Below the pieces are notes generated by a model, which saw nothing but the letters and a program-made list of their open reading frames with translations, did not search any database and was not told the DNA's origin. This document shows, in pieces, positions 23,697 to 30,171 of a stretch of 45,677 nucleotides of DNA. A program made the position numbers and the translations under genes. Numbering within the stretch: position 1 is the stretch's first letter; every line of letters begins with the position of its first letter. This stretch comes from CAYYYA01 sp964487895 (lineage in GTDB: Bacteria > Patescibacteriota > Patescibacteriia > UBA1558 > 2-01-FULL-52-15): contig CAZASM010000005.1 of assembly GCA_964487895.1 (NCBI GenBank), positions 1-45,677 of the forward strand. The letters are read 5' to 3'.

Positions 23697-26671
23697 TTCT
23701 GTGCAAACGGACAGATCTGATTAAAATCACAGTTCTTACAATGCATTCCTGGCGTAGCAGGAAAATCTGAAGTCTTAATACTATCTGCAGTAGCTATAAT
23801 CCACTCTTTCACTTTGGTCAAATCGGATTCAGTAGCTTGAAAAGATATCGGCTTATTTTCATTTAAATAATAAAACTGTAAGCTCTCGGTCTCGGCCTGG
23901 AAAATCTCTTTAGCTGCCAATTGGTAGATTAATAATTGTTTTTTATCTTCAAAAGTGATTTTCTCTTTCACCTTGCCGGTTTTATAATCCATAATCCGCC
24001 ACTTACCTTCTTCAGCCGGATCCACGCGGTCAATAACTCCCCGCAGTGTGTATTCCCCCACTTTAACGTTGAAACCTTTTTCAAGAAATAATGGCACGGG
24101 AATCTTGGGCTGAATCTGACGATAAAAGTCCTTCAATATTTCTTTACCTTTGGTGTAATATTCCTGCTTATTTTTCTCATCAAAATACCAATCATCGAGC
24201 CACGAAGTTTCATATATATCCATTAACTCTTTCAACGTCACCAAAGGTTTTTCTTCCCTTACTTCCTGCTCCTTACTACTAACTCCTGCAAATAATCCAA
24301 CTTGCTCTCCCGCGCTACTTCTTTCAATAACTAATTGGAAAAACTGCTGGAGTGTCTTATGCATCGTCTGACCAAAGGAAAACACTGCCGCGCCTTTGCC
24401 TGGAATCTTGATCACATGCGCATAATAATATTGCAATGGACAGGTTTCAAAAGCTTTGAGCTGAGTGAATGATAATTTAGTTGGTAGTTTGTAGCTACGT
24501 CGCTTGGTAGTGGAGCTCCTTCCTCCCTGCTCCTTACTTCCTACTCCTAAATCTTGATTAACTTCCTGAATTCCTAATTCTTCATTCTTAATTTTTAATT
24601 CTTCAATAAACCTTGATGGTTTACGTTTCTTCGCTCCACCATAATCCTCCGCCAGCGTTAGGAATACTTTCTGCTTAGCCCGTGTCAAAGCAACATACAT
24701 CAACCGACGCTCTTCTTGGAGATGAGCATCGCCCTCTGGCAAGGTGTCTTTGATCAAGGCTTCCGGTATCTCAATCGGACTGCCGCGCTCAATGGACGGG
24801 AAGCGTAGATGAATCAAACCAACGATAAAGACGTAATTAAATTCCAGACCCTTGGACCCGTGAATAGTCATAATTTTAATCGTCTCCGGACCTTCTTCGA
24901 TATCCTGTGTCAGACTACCAGCCTCACCTGATTCTAATTCTAAATTAATATATTCCACAAAATCATGAACCTTAGCACCAAGATGTTCATCTTCCCAACT
25001 TCTGATTTTTTTATAAAATTGGTTGAGTAATAATAACTGTTCTTTATTGTCTTCGTTGTCTTCTAAGGTCAACCATTTCAAGTAGCCACTGTCTTCCAAG
25101 AAATGATAGGTAATAGCTGAAACTGACAAGCGTTCTGCCAAAAGCTTATGTTTGTCTAAGTTAATCAATATTGTTTCTAAACCATGAGCCCCGGCTTCTG
25201 ACAGCTGAATCTGTCCGTGATAATTTTTACAAGCATGATACAAGCTCCAGGTTTTCTGTCGCGCTAAATGATTAAGATTAACAATATCCTCATGTGATAA
25301 ACCACTAAAACCTAAGGATAAAATTTTATATAAACTCGGAGACTCGTGGTAATTATCTAGCAGTTTTAGATAGTTCAAGATATTCAAAATAATCTCCTGA
25401 GTATATAAACCTTTGGCAGCGACGAACTGATGCGGTATTCCAACCTGACGAAAATATCGCACAAACTTTTGCGCTTGGTCGTTATTACGACTCAAGATCG
25501 CCACCTGCCCCCAATTGAATTCAGTTGTAAGTTGTAAGTTGTAAGTTTTTAGCTTGAGAATTTCTTCCAGCACGCCACGAACTTCATCTTCTGCAGTCGC
25601 ATACTGCTTAACAATAACTTCTCCAGCGTTATCAGAATGCGAAATTAATTTCTTACTCAGTTTATGTTTCTTATTTTTTGCTAGCTTAACTTCCAAACGA
25701 TCAGGATTATTCAACTGAATAAAATCATAAGCTTTATCTAGAATCACTTGCCCACTGCGATAGTTATCAGTTAAATAAATCTCCGCTGCTTTGGGAAAAT
25801 CTTTTTTGAACGCTAAAATATTGGAAACCGAAGCACCGCGGAATTTGTAAATCGCCTGATCATCATCACCAACTACCATGATATTCTGCTGGTCACCAAC
25901 TAATATACGAACTAGCTCATACTGCGCCCAGTTAGTATCTTGGAATTCATCAACCAGAATATATTTGAACTTTGCCTTATACTGTTGCAAAATATTCGGA
26001 CGGGTTTTGAATAACTTCAAACAATAGTTAATCAGATCACCAAAATCTAAAGCATTATTCTGTAATAATAATTGCTGATAGGTATGATAAGCATTCGCTA
26101 CTTCATTTAAACGATCTACTTCCTGTTCAAAAGCTTCCTTGTCTAAGGTTTTATCTGCGTCAAGTTTCAAACCTTCGGCGTATTTGAGATAATCTTCTGG
26201 ATATACTTCCTCATCTTTACAGCGTGAAAAATGATTAACCAAAGCGTGGATGAAGCTGGTTGGATTACCTAACGGACGATAATAATCTAAATCAAAGTCC
26301 GCTAAATTTTCACGCACCAACATCCAAGATGATGTCTGGTCCAGTAAGGTAAACTCTCGAGGTATGCCAATCTCCAAGGCGTGTTGTTTTAATACTTTTT
26401 CCGCGAAAGCGTGAAAGGTCTGAATCCACAGATCGACATAACCCAGAGGTAATAGCTTATCCACCCTCTCTTCCATCTCAGCCGCTGCTTTGTCGGTGAA
26501 GGTTAGAGCCAAAATTTCATCAGGCTTCGCCAAGCCCTTATCTATGAGCCAAGCAATCCGTTGGGTAATAACAGTCGTCTTGCCCGTACCAGCGCCAGCG
26601 ACGAGAATAACAGGCCCAGACGGATGCTGGACAGCTAATTGCTGGTTAATATTGAGCTTAGAAATATCCAT
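23693..26671 (-). CDS. UvrD/PcrA-type helicase with C-terminal nuclease
   Basis: 992 aa, longer than UvrD (about 720). Superfamily 1 helicase motifs: LVAGAGTGKTTVI (I), ILVDEFQDTNWAQ (II), VVGDDDQAIYKFRGAS (III), MTIHGSKGLEFNYVF (V), ALTRAKQKVF (VI). After a linker comes a PD-(D/E)XK nuclease of the AddB/RecB type: GVIDRVDPAEEG and IMDYKTGK carry the metal residues. ETCPLQYYY together with CKNCDFNQICPF gives the four Cys of an AddB-like iron-sulphur site. This predicts a helicase-nuclease for break processing. Three low-complexity stretches in loops are encoded by intergenic-type repeats. The start at 26671 lies about five bases after the expected transcription start. Confidence 0.9.
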   Translation of the reverse strand: MDISKLNINQQLAVQHPSGPVILVAGAGTGKTTVITQRIAWLIDKGLAKPDEILALTFTDKAAAEMEERVDKLLPLGYVDLWIQTFHAFAEKVLKQHALEIGIPREFTLLDQTSSWMLVRENLADFDLDYYRPLGNPTSFIHALVNHFSRCKDEEVYPEDYLKYAEGLKLDADKTLDKEAFEQEVDRLNEVANAYHTYQQLLLQNNALDFGDLINYCLKLFKTRPNILQQYKAKFKYILVDEFQDTNWAQYELVRILVGDQQNIMVVGDDDQAIYKFRGASVSNILAFKKDFPKAAEIYLTDNYRSGQVILDKAYDFIQLNNPDRLEVKLAKNKKHKLSKKLISHSDNAGEVIVKQYATAEDEVRGVLEEILKLKTYNLQLTTEFNWGQVAILSRNNDQAQKFVRYFRQVGIPHQFVAAKGLYTQEIILNILNYLKLLDNYHESPSLYKILSLGFSGLSHEDIVNLNHLARQKTWSLYHACKNYHGQIQLSEAGAHGLETILINLDKHKLLAERLSVSAITYHFLEDSGYLKWLTLEDNEDNKEQLLLLNQFYKKIRSWEDEHLGAKVHDFVEYINLELESGEAGSLTQDIEEGPETIKIMTIHGSKGLEFNYVFIVGLIHLRFPSIERGSPIEIPEALIKDTLPEGDAHLQEERRLMYVALTRAKQKVFLTLAEDYGGAKKRKPSRFIEELKIKNEELGIQEVNQDLGVGSKEQGGRSSTTKRRSYKLPTKLSFTQLKAFETCPLQYYYAHVIKIPGKGAAVFSFGQTMHKTLQQFFQLVIERSSAGEQVGLFAGVSSKEQEVREEKPLVTLKELMDIYETSWLDDWYFDEKNKQEYYTKGKEILKDFYRQIQPKIPVPLFLEKGFNVKVGEYTLRGVIDRVDPAEEGKWRIMDYKTGKVKEKITFEDKKQLLIYQLAAKEIFQAETESLQFYYLNENKPISFQATESDLTKVKEWIIATADSIKTSDFPATPGMHCKNCDFNQICPFAQK
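24248..24290. repeat. Repeat within the helicase gene (nuclease part)
   Basis: CTTACTTCCTGCTCCTTACTAC-like words encode the polar stretch GVSSKEQEVREEK. Confidence 0.6.
24523..24605. repeat. Repeat within the helicase gene (linker)
   Basis: Words such as CTCCTTACTTCCTACTCCTAA and CTAATTCTTCATTCTTAATT encode IKNEELGIQEVNQDLGVGSK in the linker between helicase and nuclease. The same words occur between genes at 16768-16796. Confidence 0.75.
25521..25555. repeat. Repeat within the helicase gene (2A/2B region)
   Basis: TTGTAAG repeated three times (AGTTGTAAGTTGTAAGTTGT) encodes LKTYNLQLTTE before the conserved VAILSRNN segment. The same words lie between dut and thyX. Confidence 0.75.
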
Positions 26672-26682
26672 AGTCTGGGGCT

Positions 26683-26711
26683 ATTGTAGCGAGCAGATAG
26701 CTTTATTGCAA
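26683..26711 (-). promoter_or_regulatory. Promoter of the helicase gene
   Basis: Minus strand TTGCAA (26706-26711), 17-bp spacer, TACAAT (26683-26688). The ATG at 26671 is 11 bases after the -10, leaving almost no leader. Confidence 0.7.
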
Positions 26712-26720
26712 TAAGCAAAA

Positions 26721-26750
26721 CCCCGTTAGATAATTTCGTATCTAATGGGG
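26721..26750. repeat. CCCGTTAGATA palindrome, copy R1
   Basis: CCCCGTTAGATA (26721-26732), ATTTCG, TATCTAATGGGG (26739-26750). It sits between the terminator of the downstream-facing AN1-like gene and the helicase promoter. Confidence 0.85.
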
Positions 26751-26755
26751 AATAG

Positions 26756-26782
26756 AAAAGCCCCACGTGCCATGGGGCTTTT
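26756..26782 (-). terminator. Terminator of AN1-like gene A
   Basis: AAAAGCCCC (26756-26764) pairs with GGGGCTTTT (26774-26782); minus-strand T-run TTTT. It lies 5 bp after the stop codon. Confidence 0.85.
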
Positions 26783-26787
26783 GCTGG

Positions 26788-27030
26788 TTACACCTTTGGG
26801 GCTGGATCGTCAGTGAAGAATATGGCGCACGAATGTTGCCCTGCATGCTCAAGACAGAAAACCGCTCTGCATGCTCGACAGGTCACAGCTGGTTTCTCGG
26901 GACAAGCATTCGGTCCATCACAATCAATTTTTACCGCGTAGGGTAAAAATCTGTCCTGAGTCTCCTCAGAATTATGATGGCTGTTACACTCGCCAGGACT
27001 TATATCTGGAGAATCTTCAGACCATCCCAT
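26788..27030 (-). CDS. AN1-like zinc-finger protein A
   Basis: 80 aa. The C-terminal half has C37-x5-C43-x7-C51-x2-C54-x4-C59-x2-H62-x3-H66-x-C68, close to the AN1 zinc-finger pattern but with three instead of five residues between the His. The N-terminus is polar, with extra C and HH residues. AN1 fingers are best known from eukaryotes and archaea; function here is unknown. An AGGAG site lies five bases before the ATG, and the unit has its own promoter and terminator. GC-rich relative to the helicase gene. Paralogue of the next gene upstream. Confidence 0.72.
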   Translation of the reverse strand: MGWSEDSPDISPGECNSHHNSEETQDRFLPYAVKIDCDGPNACPEKPAVTCRACRAVFCLEHAGQHSCAIFFTDDPAPKV

Positions 27031-27108
27031 CTTCTCTCCTCACACAGAGCTAAAGGAACTTATTTGATCGGGCAAAAAACCTACCCAACCACGACTTATA
27101 TCGTCCAC

Positions 27109-27137
27109 ATCTTAATGATTTGCACTTATTCTGTCAA
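27109..27137 (-). promoter_or_regulatory. Promoter of AN1-like gene A
   Basis: Minus strand TTGACA (27132-27137), 17-bp spacer, TAAGAT (27109-27114). The -35 abuts the terminator of the upstream unit. Confidence 0.75.
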
Positions 27138-27139
27138 AC

Positions 27140-27167
27140 AAAAAAGCCCCTAATGGAATGGGGCTTT
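27140..27167 (-). terminator. Terminator of AN1-like gene B, overlapping its stop
   Basis: AAAAAAGCCCC (27140-27150) with GGGGCTTT (27160-27167). The stem contains the last codons and the TAG stop of the gene. Confidence 0.85.
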
Positions 27168-27323
27168 GATTGATTCCTCTTCTTCTGCCTGCTTACCAGG
27201 GCACATGTGCTTACGACTATCAGCATGATCCCGGCAGAAACGCTGGCGACAGTCAGGACAAGTCTTGCTGTGCGGATAGTCGCATCCCGGCTTATCGCAG
27301 TGCGAACACTTGATACCTGCCAT
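27150..27323 (-). CDS. AN1-like zinc-finger protein B
   Basis: 57 aa from ATG at 27323, chosen because AGGAGG lies seven bases before it; an upstream in-frame start at 27356 has none. The pattern C9-x12-C22-x2-C25-x4-C30-x2-H33-x5-H39-x-C41 (with C6 and C14 extra) fits the AN1 consensus exactly. A short acidic tail follows (QAEEEESIK). A protein this small is essentially one finger; a binding role to nucleic acid or protein is inferred. The terminator stem overlaps the stop codon, a very compact single-gene unit. Confidence 0.78.
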   Translation of the reverse strand: MAGIKCSHCDKPGCDYPHSKTCPDCRQRFCRDHADSRKHMCPGKQAEEEESIKAPFH

Positions 27324-27371
27324 ATAGTAACCTCCTGATGAGTGAATGAACGTCAATGAGTAATAGTTGGC

Positions 27372-27399
27372 AGTGTAGCGTTATTCTGCTGTTTGTCAA
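27372..27399 (-). promoter_or_regulatory. Promoter of AN1-like gene B
   Basis: Minus strand TTGACA (27394-27399), 16-bp spacer, TACACT (27372-27377). Palindrome R2 starts 8 bp upstream of the -35. Confidence 0.75.
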
Positions 27400-27407
27400 A
27401 TTTACCA

Positions 27408-27464
27408 CGTTAGATACGAAGTTATCCAACGGGGTAAACCCCAGATATGAAATTATCTAACGGG
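27408..27464. repeat. CCCGTTAGATA palindromes, copies R2 and R3
   Basis: R2: CGTTAGATA (27408-27416) with TATCCAACG (27423-27431). R3: CCCCAGATA (27439-27447) with TATCTAACGGG (27454-27464), its left arm lacking three bases. They fill the gap between the terminator of the 27.5-27.8 kb unit and the AN1-B promoter. Confidence 0.8.
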
Positions 27465-27470
27465 AAATAG

Positions 27471-27503
27471 AAAAGCCCGGCGTCGTCACGGCGCCGGGCT
27501 CTT
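27471..27503 (-). terminator. Terminator of the 27.5-27.8 kb unit
   Basis: AAAAGCCCGGCG pairs with CGCCGGGCT over a short loop, T-run on the minus strand. No long ORF precedes it. Confidence 0.88.
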
Positions 27504-27512
27504 GATTAGCAA

Positions 27513-27566
27513 TCAGATGATAGAATTCAGATAATGCCTGAGTACAGTCATCCTTGCCCCGAGCAA
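27513..27566 (-). CDS. Possible 17-residue peptide (TTG start)
   Basis: GGGAGG lies six bases before TTG at 27566; the frame encodes MLGARMTVLRHYLNSII and stops at TGA just before the terminator. Too short to test by composition; listed only because of the well-placed SD. Confidence 0.2.
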   Translation of the reverse strand: MLGARMTVLRHYLNSII

Positions 27567-27624
27567 GGTACACCTCCCAGGCGGGTGGCCGGTGGCCTGA
27601 TCACCTCCTTTCGGGGCTAGTTCG

Positions 27625-27693
27625 TCAGAGGATGATGTCCTGTCCGAGAACTGCCGCGGGGAATGATGTCAGATGAAGCTCGTTAGCTACCAT
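27625..27693 (-). CDS. Possible 22-residue peptide
   Basis: CCGGAGG is five bases before the ATG at 27693; the frame encodes MVANELHLTSFPAAVLGQDI plus IL and stops at TGA. The SD spacing is good but no homologue is known to me. It could be a leader peptide. Confidence 0.3.
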   Translation of the reverse strand: MVANELHLTSFPAAVLGQDIIL

Positions 27694-27773
27694 TAACGCC
27701 TCCGGGTTGGGGTTACTGAATCTACACAGGAACCGATTTACCTTTCCCTCCTTTCTGAGGTAAAAACAATTAC

Positions 27774-27801
27774 AGTATAGCAAAAAAATAATTTTCAACA
27801 A
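27774..27801 (-). promoter_or_regulatory. Promoter of the 27.5-27.8 kb unit
   Basis: Minus strand TTGTTG (27796-27801), 16-bp spacer, TGC then TATACT (27774-27779), an extended -10. Confidence 0.6.
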
Positions 27802-27836
27802 ATGAAACAGGCGGCAACCGTTGCGGTTACCGCCCT
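27800..27836 (-). terminator. Terminator of the GC-rich carbonic-anhydrase-like gene
   Basis: GGCGGCAACCG (27810-27820) pairs with CGGTTACCGCC (27824-27834) around TTG; one mismatch. The minus strand continues TGTTTCATTT. Confidence 0.7.
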
Positions 27837-27867
27837 TATTACATGTCCTCCTAATTGAGGTCAGCTG

Positions 27868-28452
27868 CTAGGCCACGCCGACCTTAAGTCTGTGGTCGGG
27901 CGTCGCATCGAGGTACGTCTGCATCCCATCGTTGCAGAAATAGTACATCCTGCGGGCTTCCTCCGGTGACTGTCCCTCATAAAAAACGTGATACAGCAGG
28001 CCGATCTTCACCGCCGGAGTACGGAAACCGATGCGCTCTCGCAGATGGCGCTTGACCGTCAACTGCGATACAATCTGATCCCTCACCGTCATCCTTGCCT
28101 TCGCAGCGATGGCACAGGGGTAGTGATTGATGAGCAGCACCTGACCGATGTGAGGCTTGGCCTCCAGAGCTTCCAGGATTTCGTCCTGAGCAAGGCCGGC
28201 ATTGCGGACATTACAGAGGCCATCCGCTTTCAAGGGACCACCGTTGAAAGCCAGCAGGTGAGGATCCATCGACTCGAAGGTCCTGAAAATGTGACCAATC
28301 TGATCACGTGAGTGCTTGCAATCTCCACAGATCAGGATCACCAAATCACCAGCGCTGAGCTCGGCATTGATCCTGTGAACCTTCGCTGCATCCATATGCT
28401 TGAACTCGCCGGCTGCCTTGGCCTCGAAAAAGAACTTCAAATCTGCGCTCAA
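27868..28452 (-). CDS. Beta-carbonic-anhydrase-like protein, altered dyad
   Basis: 194 aa from TTG at 28452, supported by GGAGG eight bases upstream. The beta-carbonic anhydrase layout is visible: C42-x-D44-x-K46 where the family has CxDxR, R83-N-A-G, then IGQVLLINHYPC with H110-x2-C113. These would supply the zinc ligands (C42, H110, C113), but the Arg of the Asp/Arg dyad is Lys, so CO2 hydration may be weak or lost. The gene is clearly more GC-rich than its neighbours and has its own promoter and terminator. A second protein of the same layout is encoded just upstream. It could instead be a zinc-binding sensor. Confidence 0.68.
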   Translation of the reverse strand: MSADLKFFFEAKAAGEFKHMDAAKVHRINAELSAGDLVILICGDCKHSRDQIGHIFRTFESMDPHLLAFNGGPLKADGLCNVRNAGLAQDEILEALEAKPHIGQVLLINHYPCAIAAKARMTVRDQIVSQLTVKRHLRERIGFRTPAVKIGLLYHVFYEGQSPEEARRMYYFCNDGMQTYLDATPDHRLKVGVA

Positions 28453-28516
28453 AACCCCTACCTCCGTGTTGTCGACCGCCCTAGACTAAGTGCTGTGAAC
28501 CGCAGAACGAACATTT

Positions 28517-28544
28517 ATTTTGCTCTTTTTAATAAGTTTGTCAA
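28517..28544 (-). promoter_or_regulatory. Promoter of the GC-rich carbonic-anhydrase-like gene
   Basis: Minus strand TTGACA (28539-28544), 16-bp spacer, CAAAAT (28517-28522). Palindrome R4 begins 1 bp upstream of the -35. Confidence 0.6.
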
Positions 28545-28545
28545 C

Positions 28546-28571
28546 CCCGTTAGAAATGCATTTCTAACGGG
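28546..28571. repeat. CCCGTTAGA palindrome, copy R4 (perfect)
   Basis: A perfect 26-bp palindrome, CCCGTTAGAAATG (28546-28558) followed by its reverse complement. Confidence 0.9.
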
Positions 28572-28585
28572 TTCAAGATAAAACT

Positions 28586-28615
28586 AAAAATACCCCAGTA
28601 AAACCAAGGTATTTT
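28586..28615 (-). terminator. Terminator of the 346-residue carbonic-anhydrase-like gene
   Basis: AATACC pairs with GGTATT across about 12 bases; minus strand continues TTTTTAG. Confidence 0.55.
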
Positions 28616-28637
28616 ATTCATTTCCTCTGCTTGAGTT

Positions 28638-29678
28638 TTAAGCTTTGCCTGAGTGTAATACTTCCATTTCACGGGTATGAATATTGACTACAGCCGTCAG
28701 GTGTTGCAAATAAGGAATTATTTCTGGTACCTGCTGACGGATCACCTCCATGGCATAACGATGTAGGAATTCTGACTTAGCTTTTTTAAAAGGCTTATCC
28801 AAGGCATGACGATAGGGCGATGAAGCCAGCAAAACAATCTCCTCTTCTTTGATGCGGCCAGCTTTCAAATTATTAAGAATAATATTAGCAGCCACTGCTA
28901 CTGCTTGATCAAAGTCAGGATCGAAGGGTCCAATGATCAAAGCTTTATTAATGACATGCAACCAATCAAAACCTCGGCCGATAGCTAAGACTGACTCCCG
29001 ATGATCAACATCATCTAACGTACGATCAATCTTTTTCATCTCTGCTATGTGCTCTACATTACCTTGAATCAAAGGCATGAAATCTTTGACAATGCGCTCG
29101 GGCATATCTGGATACAAACGACGTAGCAAACTAAATATTGTCTCATCGGTGGTGTCAGTCAAAGTAGAAACATCGATCACTTCGCCATTCTCACCATGCA
29201 AAATCAAAGCATCCCAATCTGTCTCAAAACCTATTTGGATAGTGTAGGCAGTCGGACGTCCGAGAATTAAATCACAGTGTTTTTTCAAATCTGCTGTATA
29301 AGCAATAGCACCCTCTGTGTCATAATTAAATCCACGACAACCGCGATGTTGCTCACCGCGAGAATAATGATAAGTGACAAGTAATAATGCATTACGTCCT
29401 TTGCTCAAGGCATAATCACGCCACTCTTGGAGCGCAGGGCTAAAAGCGGGCCAACCAATATCAAACTTACCACCAACATTACGCCAAGGCTGAATTATTC
29501 CTAACGGAGTCTTGGTAGCGACTGGTAAATGCAGACGACCGTCCATACATTTCAAACTACCAATCTCAGTTGGATGCTGGGCGCGATATTGGCGACGTGC
29601 CGCTGCCATCCCAGGATCGCTAAACAAGCGTGAATGTTCTTTATTGAGATCGATAAGATTTTTGATACCTTTACTCAT
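28638..29678 (-). CDS. Beta-carbonic-anhydrase-like protein with C-terminal extension
   Basis: 346 aa. C44-M-D46-G-R48 is the canonical CxDxR zinc/dyad motif, R66-N-V-G-G matches the RNAG region, and H111-x2-C114 (after LLLVTYHYSRGEQ) supplies the other ligands. The zinc site of a beta-type or carboxysome-shell-type (CsoSCA) anhydrase is therefore complete. The remaining 220 residues contain no motif I can name; they are alpha-rich and include DHRESVLAIGRGFDWLHVINKA and LASSPYRHALDKPFKKAK. Codon use is AT-rich like the housekeeping genes, unlike the neighbouring paralogue. No carboxysome shell or RuBisCO gene is in the window. Confidence 0.68.
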   Translation of the reverse strand: MSKGIKNLIDLNKEHSRLFSDPGMAAARRQYRAQHPTEIGSLKCMDGRLHLPVATKTPLGIIQPWRNVGGKFDIGWPAFSPALQEWRDYALSKGRNALLLVTYHYSRGEQHRGCRGFNYDTEGAIAYTADLKKHCDLILGRPTAYTIQIGFETDWDALILHGENGEVIDVSTLTDTTDETIFSLLRRLYPDMPERIVKDFMPLIQGNVEHIAEMKKIDRTLDDVDHRESVLAIGRGFDWLHVINKALIIGPFDPDFDQAVAVAANIILNNLKAGRIKEEEIVLLASSPYRHALDKPFKKAKSEFLHRYAMEVIRQQVPEIIPYLQHLTAVVNIHTREMEVLHSGKA

Positions 29679-29757
29679 AAAGTTAAAAACATAATTTAGA
29701 GCTATATTTATACCACCATCAAACTAAATGGTCAATAATATAGACAAGATAACTTGA

Positions 29758-29781
29758 CCCCGTTAGATAAAGCCATCTAAC
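29758..29781. repeat. CCCGTTAGATA palindrome, copy R5 (decayed)
   Basis: CCCCGTTAGATA (29758-29769), AAGCCA-type loop, TCTAAC; the right arm lacks its GGGG. It ends 4 bp before the -35 of the next promoter. Confidence 0.75.
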
Positions 29782-29785
29782 TGAT

Positions 29786-29814
29786 TTGACACTTTATATG
29801 TATTATGGTATAAA
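29786..29814 (+). promoter_or_regulatory. Sigma70-type promoter of the 77-residue gene
   Basis: TTGACA (29786-29791), 17-bp spacer, TATAAA (29809-29814). Confidence 0.85.
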
Positions 29815-29868
29815 GAAAAACTATCCAAAACATGGATAAGTTCCTCCTCTACCCTTTAGGAGAAAGCT

Positions 29869-30102
29869 ATGCCCAGATGGTGGGAAACGCTCGACGTTGA
29901 ACTGCGGGACTTCATTATTTCCCTGCAGACCAGCCGTCTCATCCCCTGCGGCGAGCCGACGCAGAACACACTGCAGACGCTCTACTGCTATACGGCTCAC
30001 AATGGCAACTGCGTCACGAGCTTCAATCTGCCGAGACTCCGCGCCAAGCTGAGCTGGCTCATACTCGGCGTTCCACAGGTTCCTGTAGACCGTCCGCTGT
30101 AA
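29869..30102 (+). CDS. Small unknown protein
   Basis: 77 aa from ATG at 29869 with AGGAG six bases before it. Trp-, Leu- and Cys-containing (three Cys: IPCGEPT, LYCYTA, GNCVTS) and without an obvious signal peptide or membrane span. I recognise no family. GC-rich codons, its own near-consensus promoter and a strong terminator make it a typical member of the accessory single-gene class here. Confidence 0.65.
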   Translation: MPRWWETLDVELRDFIISLQTSRLIPCGEPTQNTLQTLYCYTAHNGNCVTSFNLPRLRAKLSWLILGVPQVPVDRPL

Positions 30103-30122
30103 CCGTCACCACTGAAACTTCG

Positions 30123-30171
30123 AAACCGCCCCACCTACATCGTTGACCATCAACAATCGGGGGCGGTTTTT
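30123..30171. terminator. Terminator of the 77-residue gene (works both ways)
   Basis: AAACCGCCCC (30123-30132) with GGGGGCGGTTTTT (30159-30171). Its end overlaps the stop codon of the converging gene at 30170, which lacks another terminator. Confidence 0.85.

Larger units (their letters stand above)
27504..27767 (-). ncRNA. Transcription unit without a long ORF, structured
   Basis: A promoter (27774-27801) and a strong terminator (27471-27503) enclose about 265 nt with no ORF above 25 codons. A nested hairpin runs from 27556 to 27617: outer GCCCCGA/TCGGGGC, inner CAGGC (27578-27582)/GCCTG (27595-27599). Four SD-like tracts are present, one of them a 14-nt match to the complement of the usual 16S rRNA 3-prime end (GAAAGGAGGTGATC on the minus strand, 27599-27612). 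It could be a regulatory RNA or a transcript of very short peptides (see 27625 and 27513). Identity unknown. Confidence 0.5.

Noticed and set aside
27411..27424. Similarity of GATACGAAGTTAT in R2 to a loxP arm
   Set aside because: Only one of five palindromes shows it, the second arm and the 8-bp spacer do not match, and no recombinase gene is nearby; probably chance.
27593..27613. Plus strand looks like the 3-prime end of 16S rRNA (GATCACCTCCTTTC)
   Set aside because: No other 16S sequence lies upstream; the minus-strand SD reading explains it.
28312..28581. Plus-strand ORF opposite the carbonic-anhydrase-like gene and R4
   Set aside because: Runs through a promoter and palindrome; no start signal and no recognisable motif.
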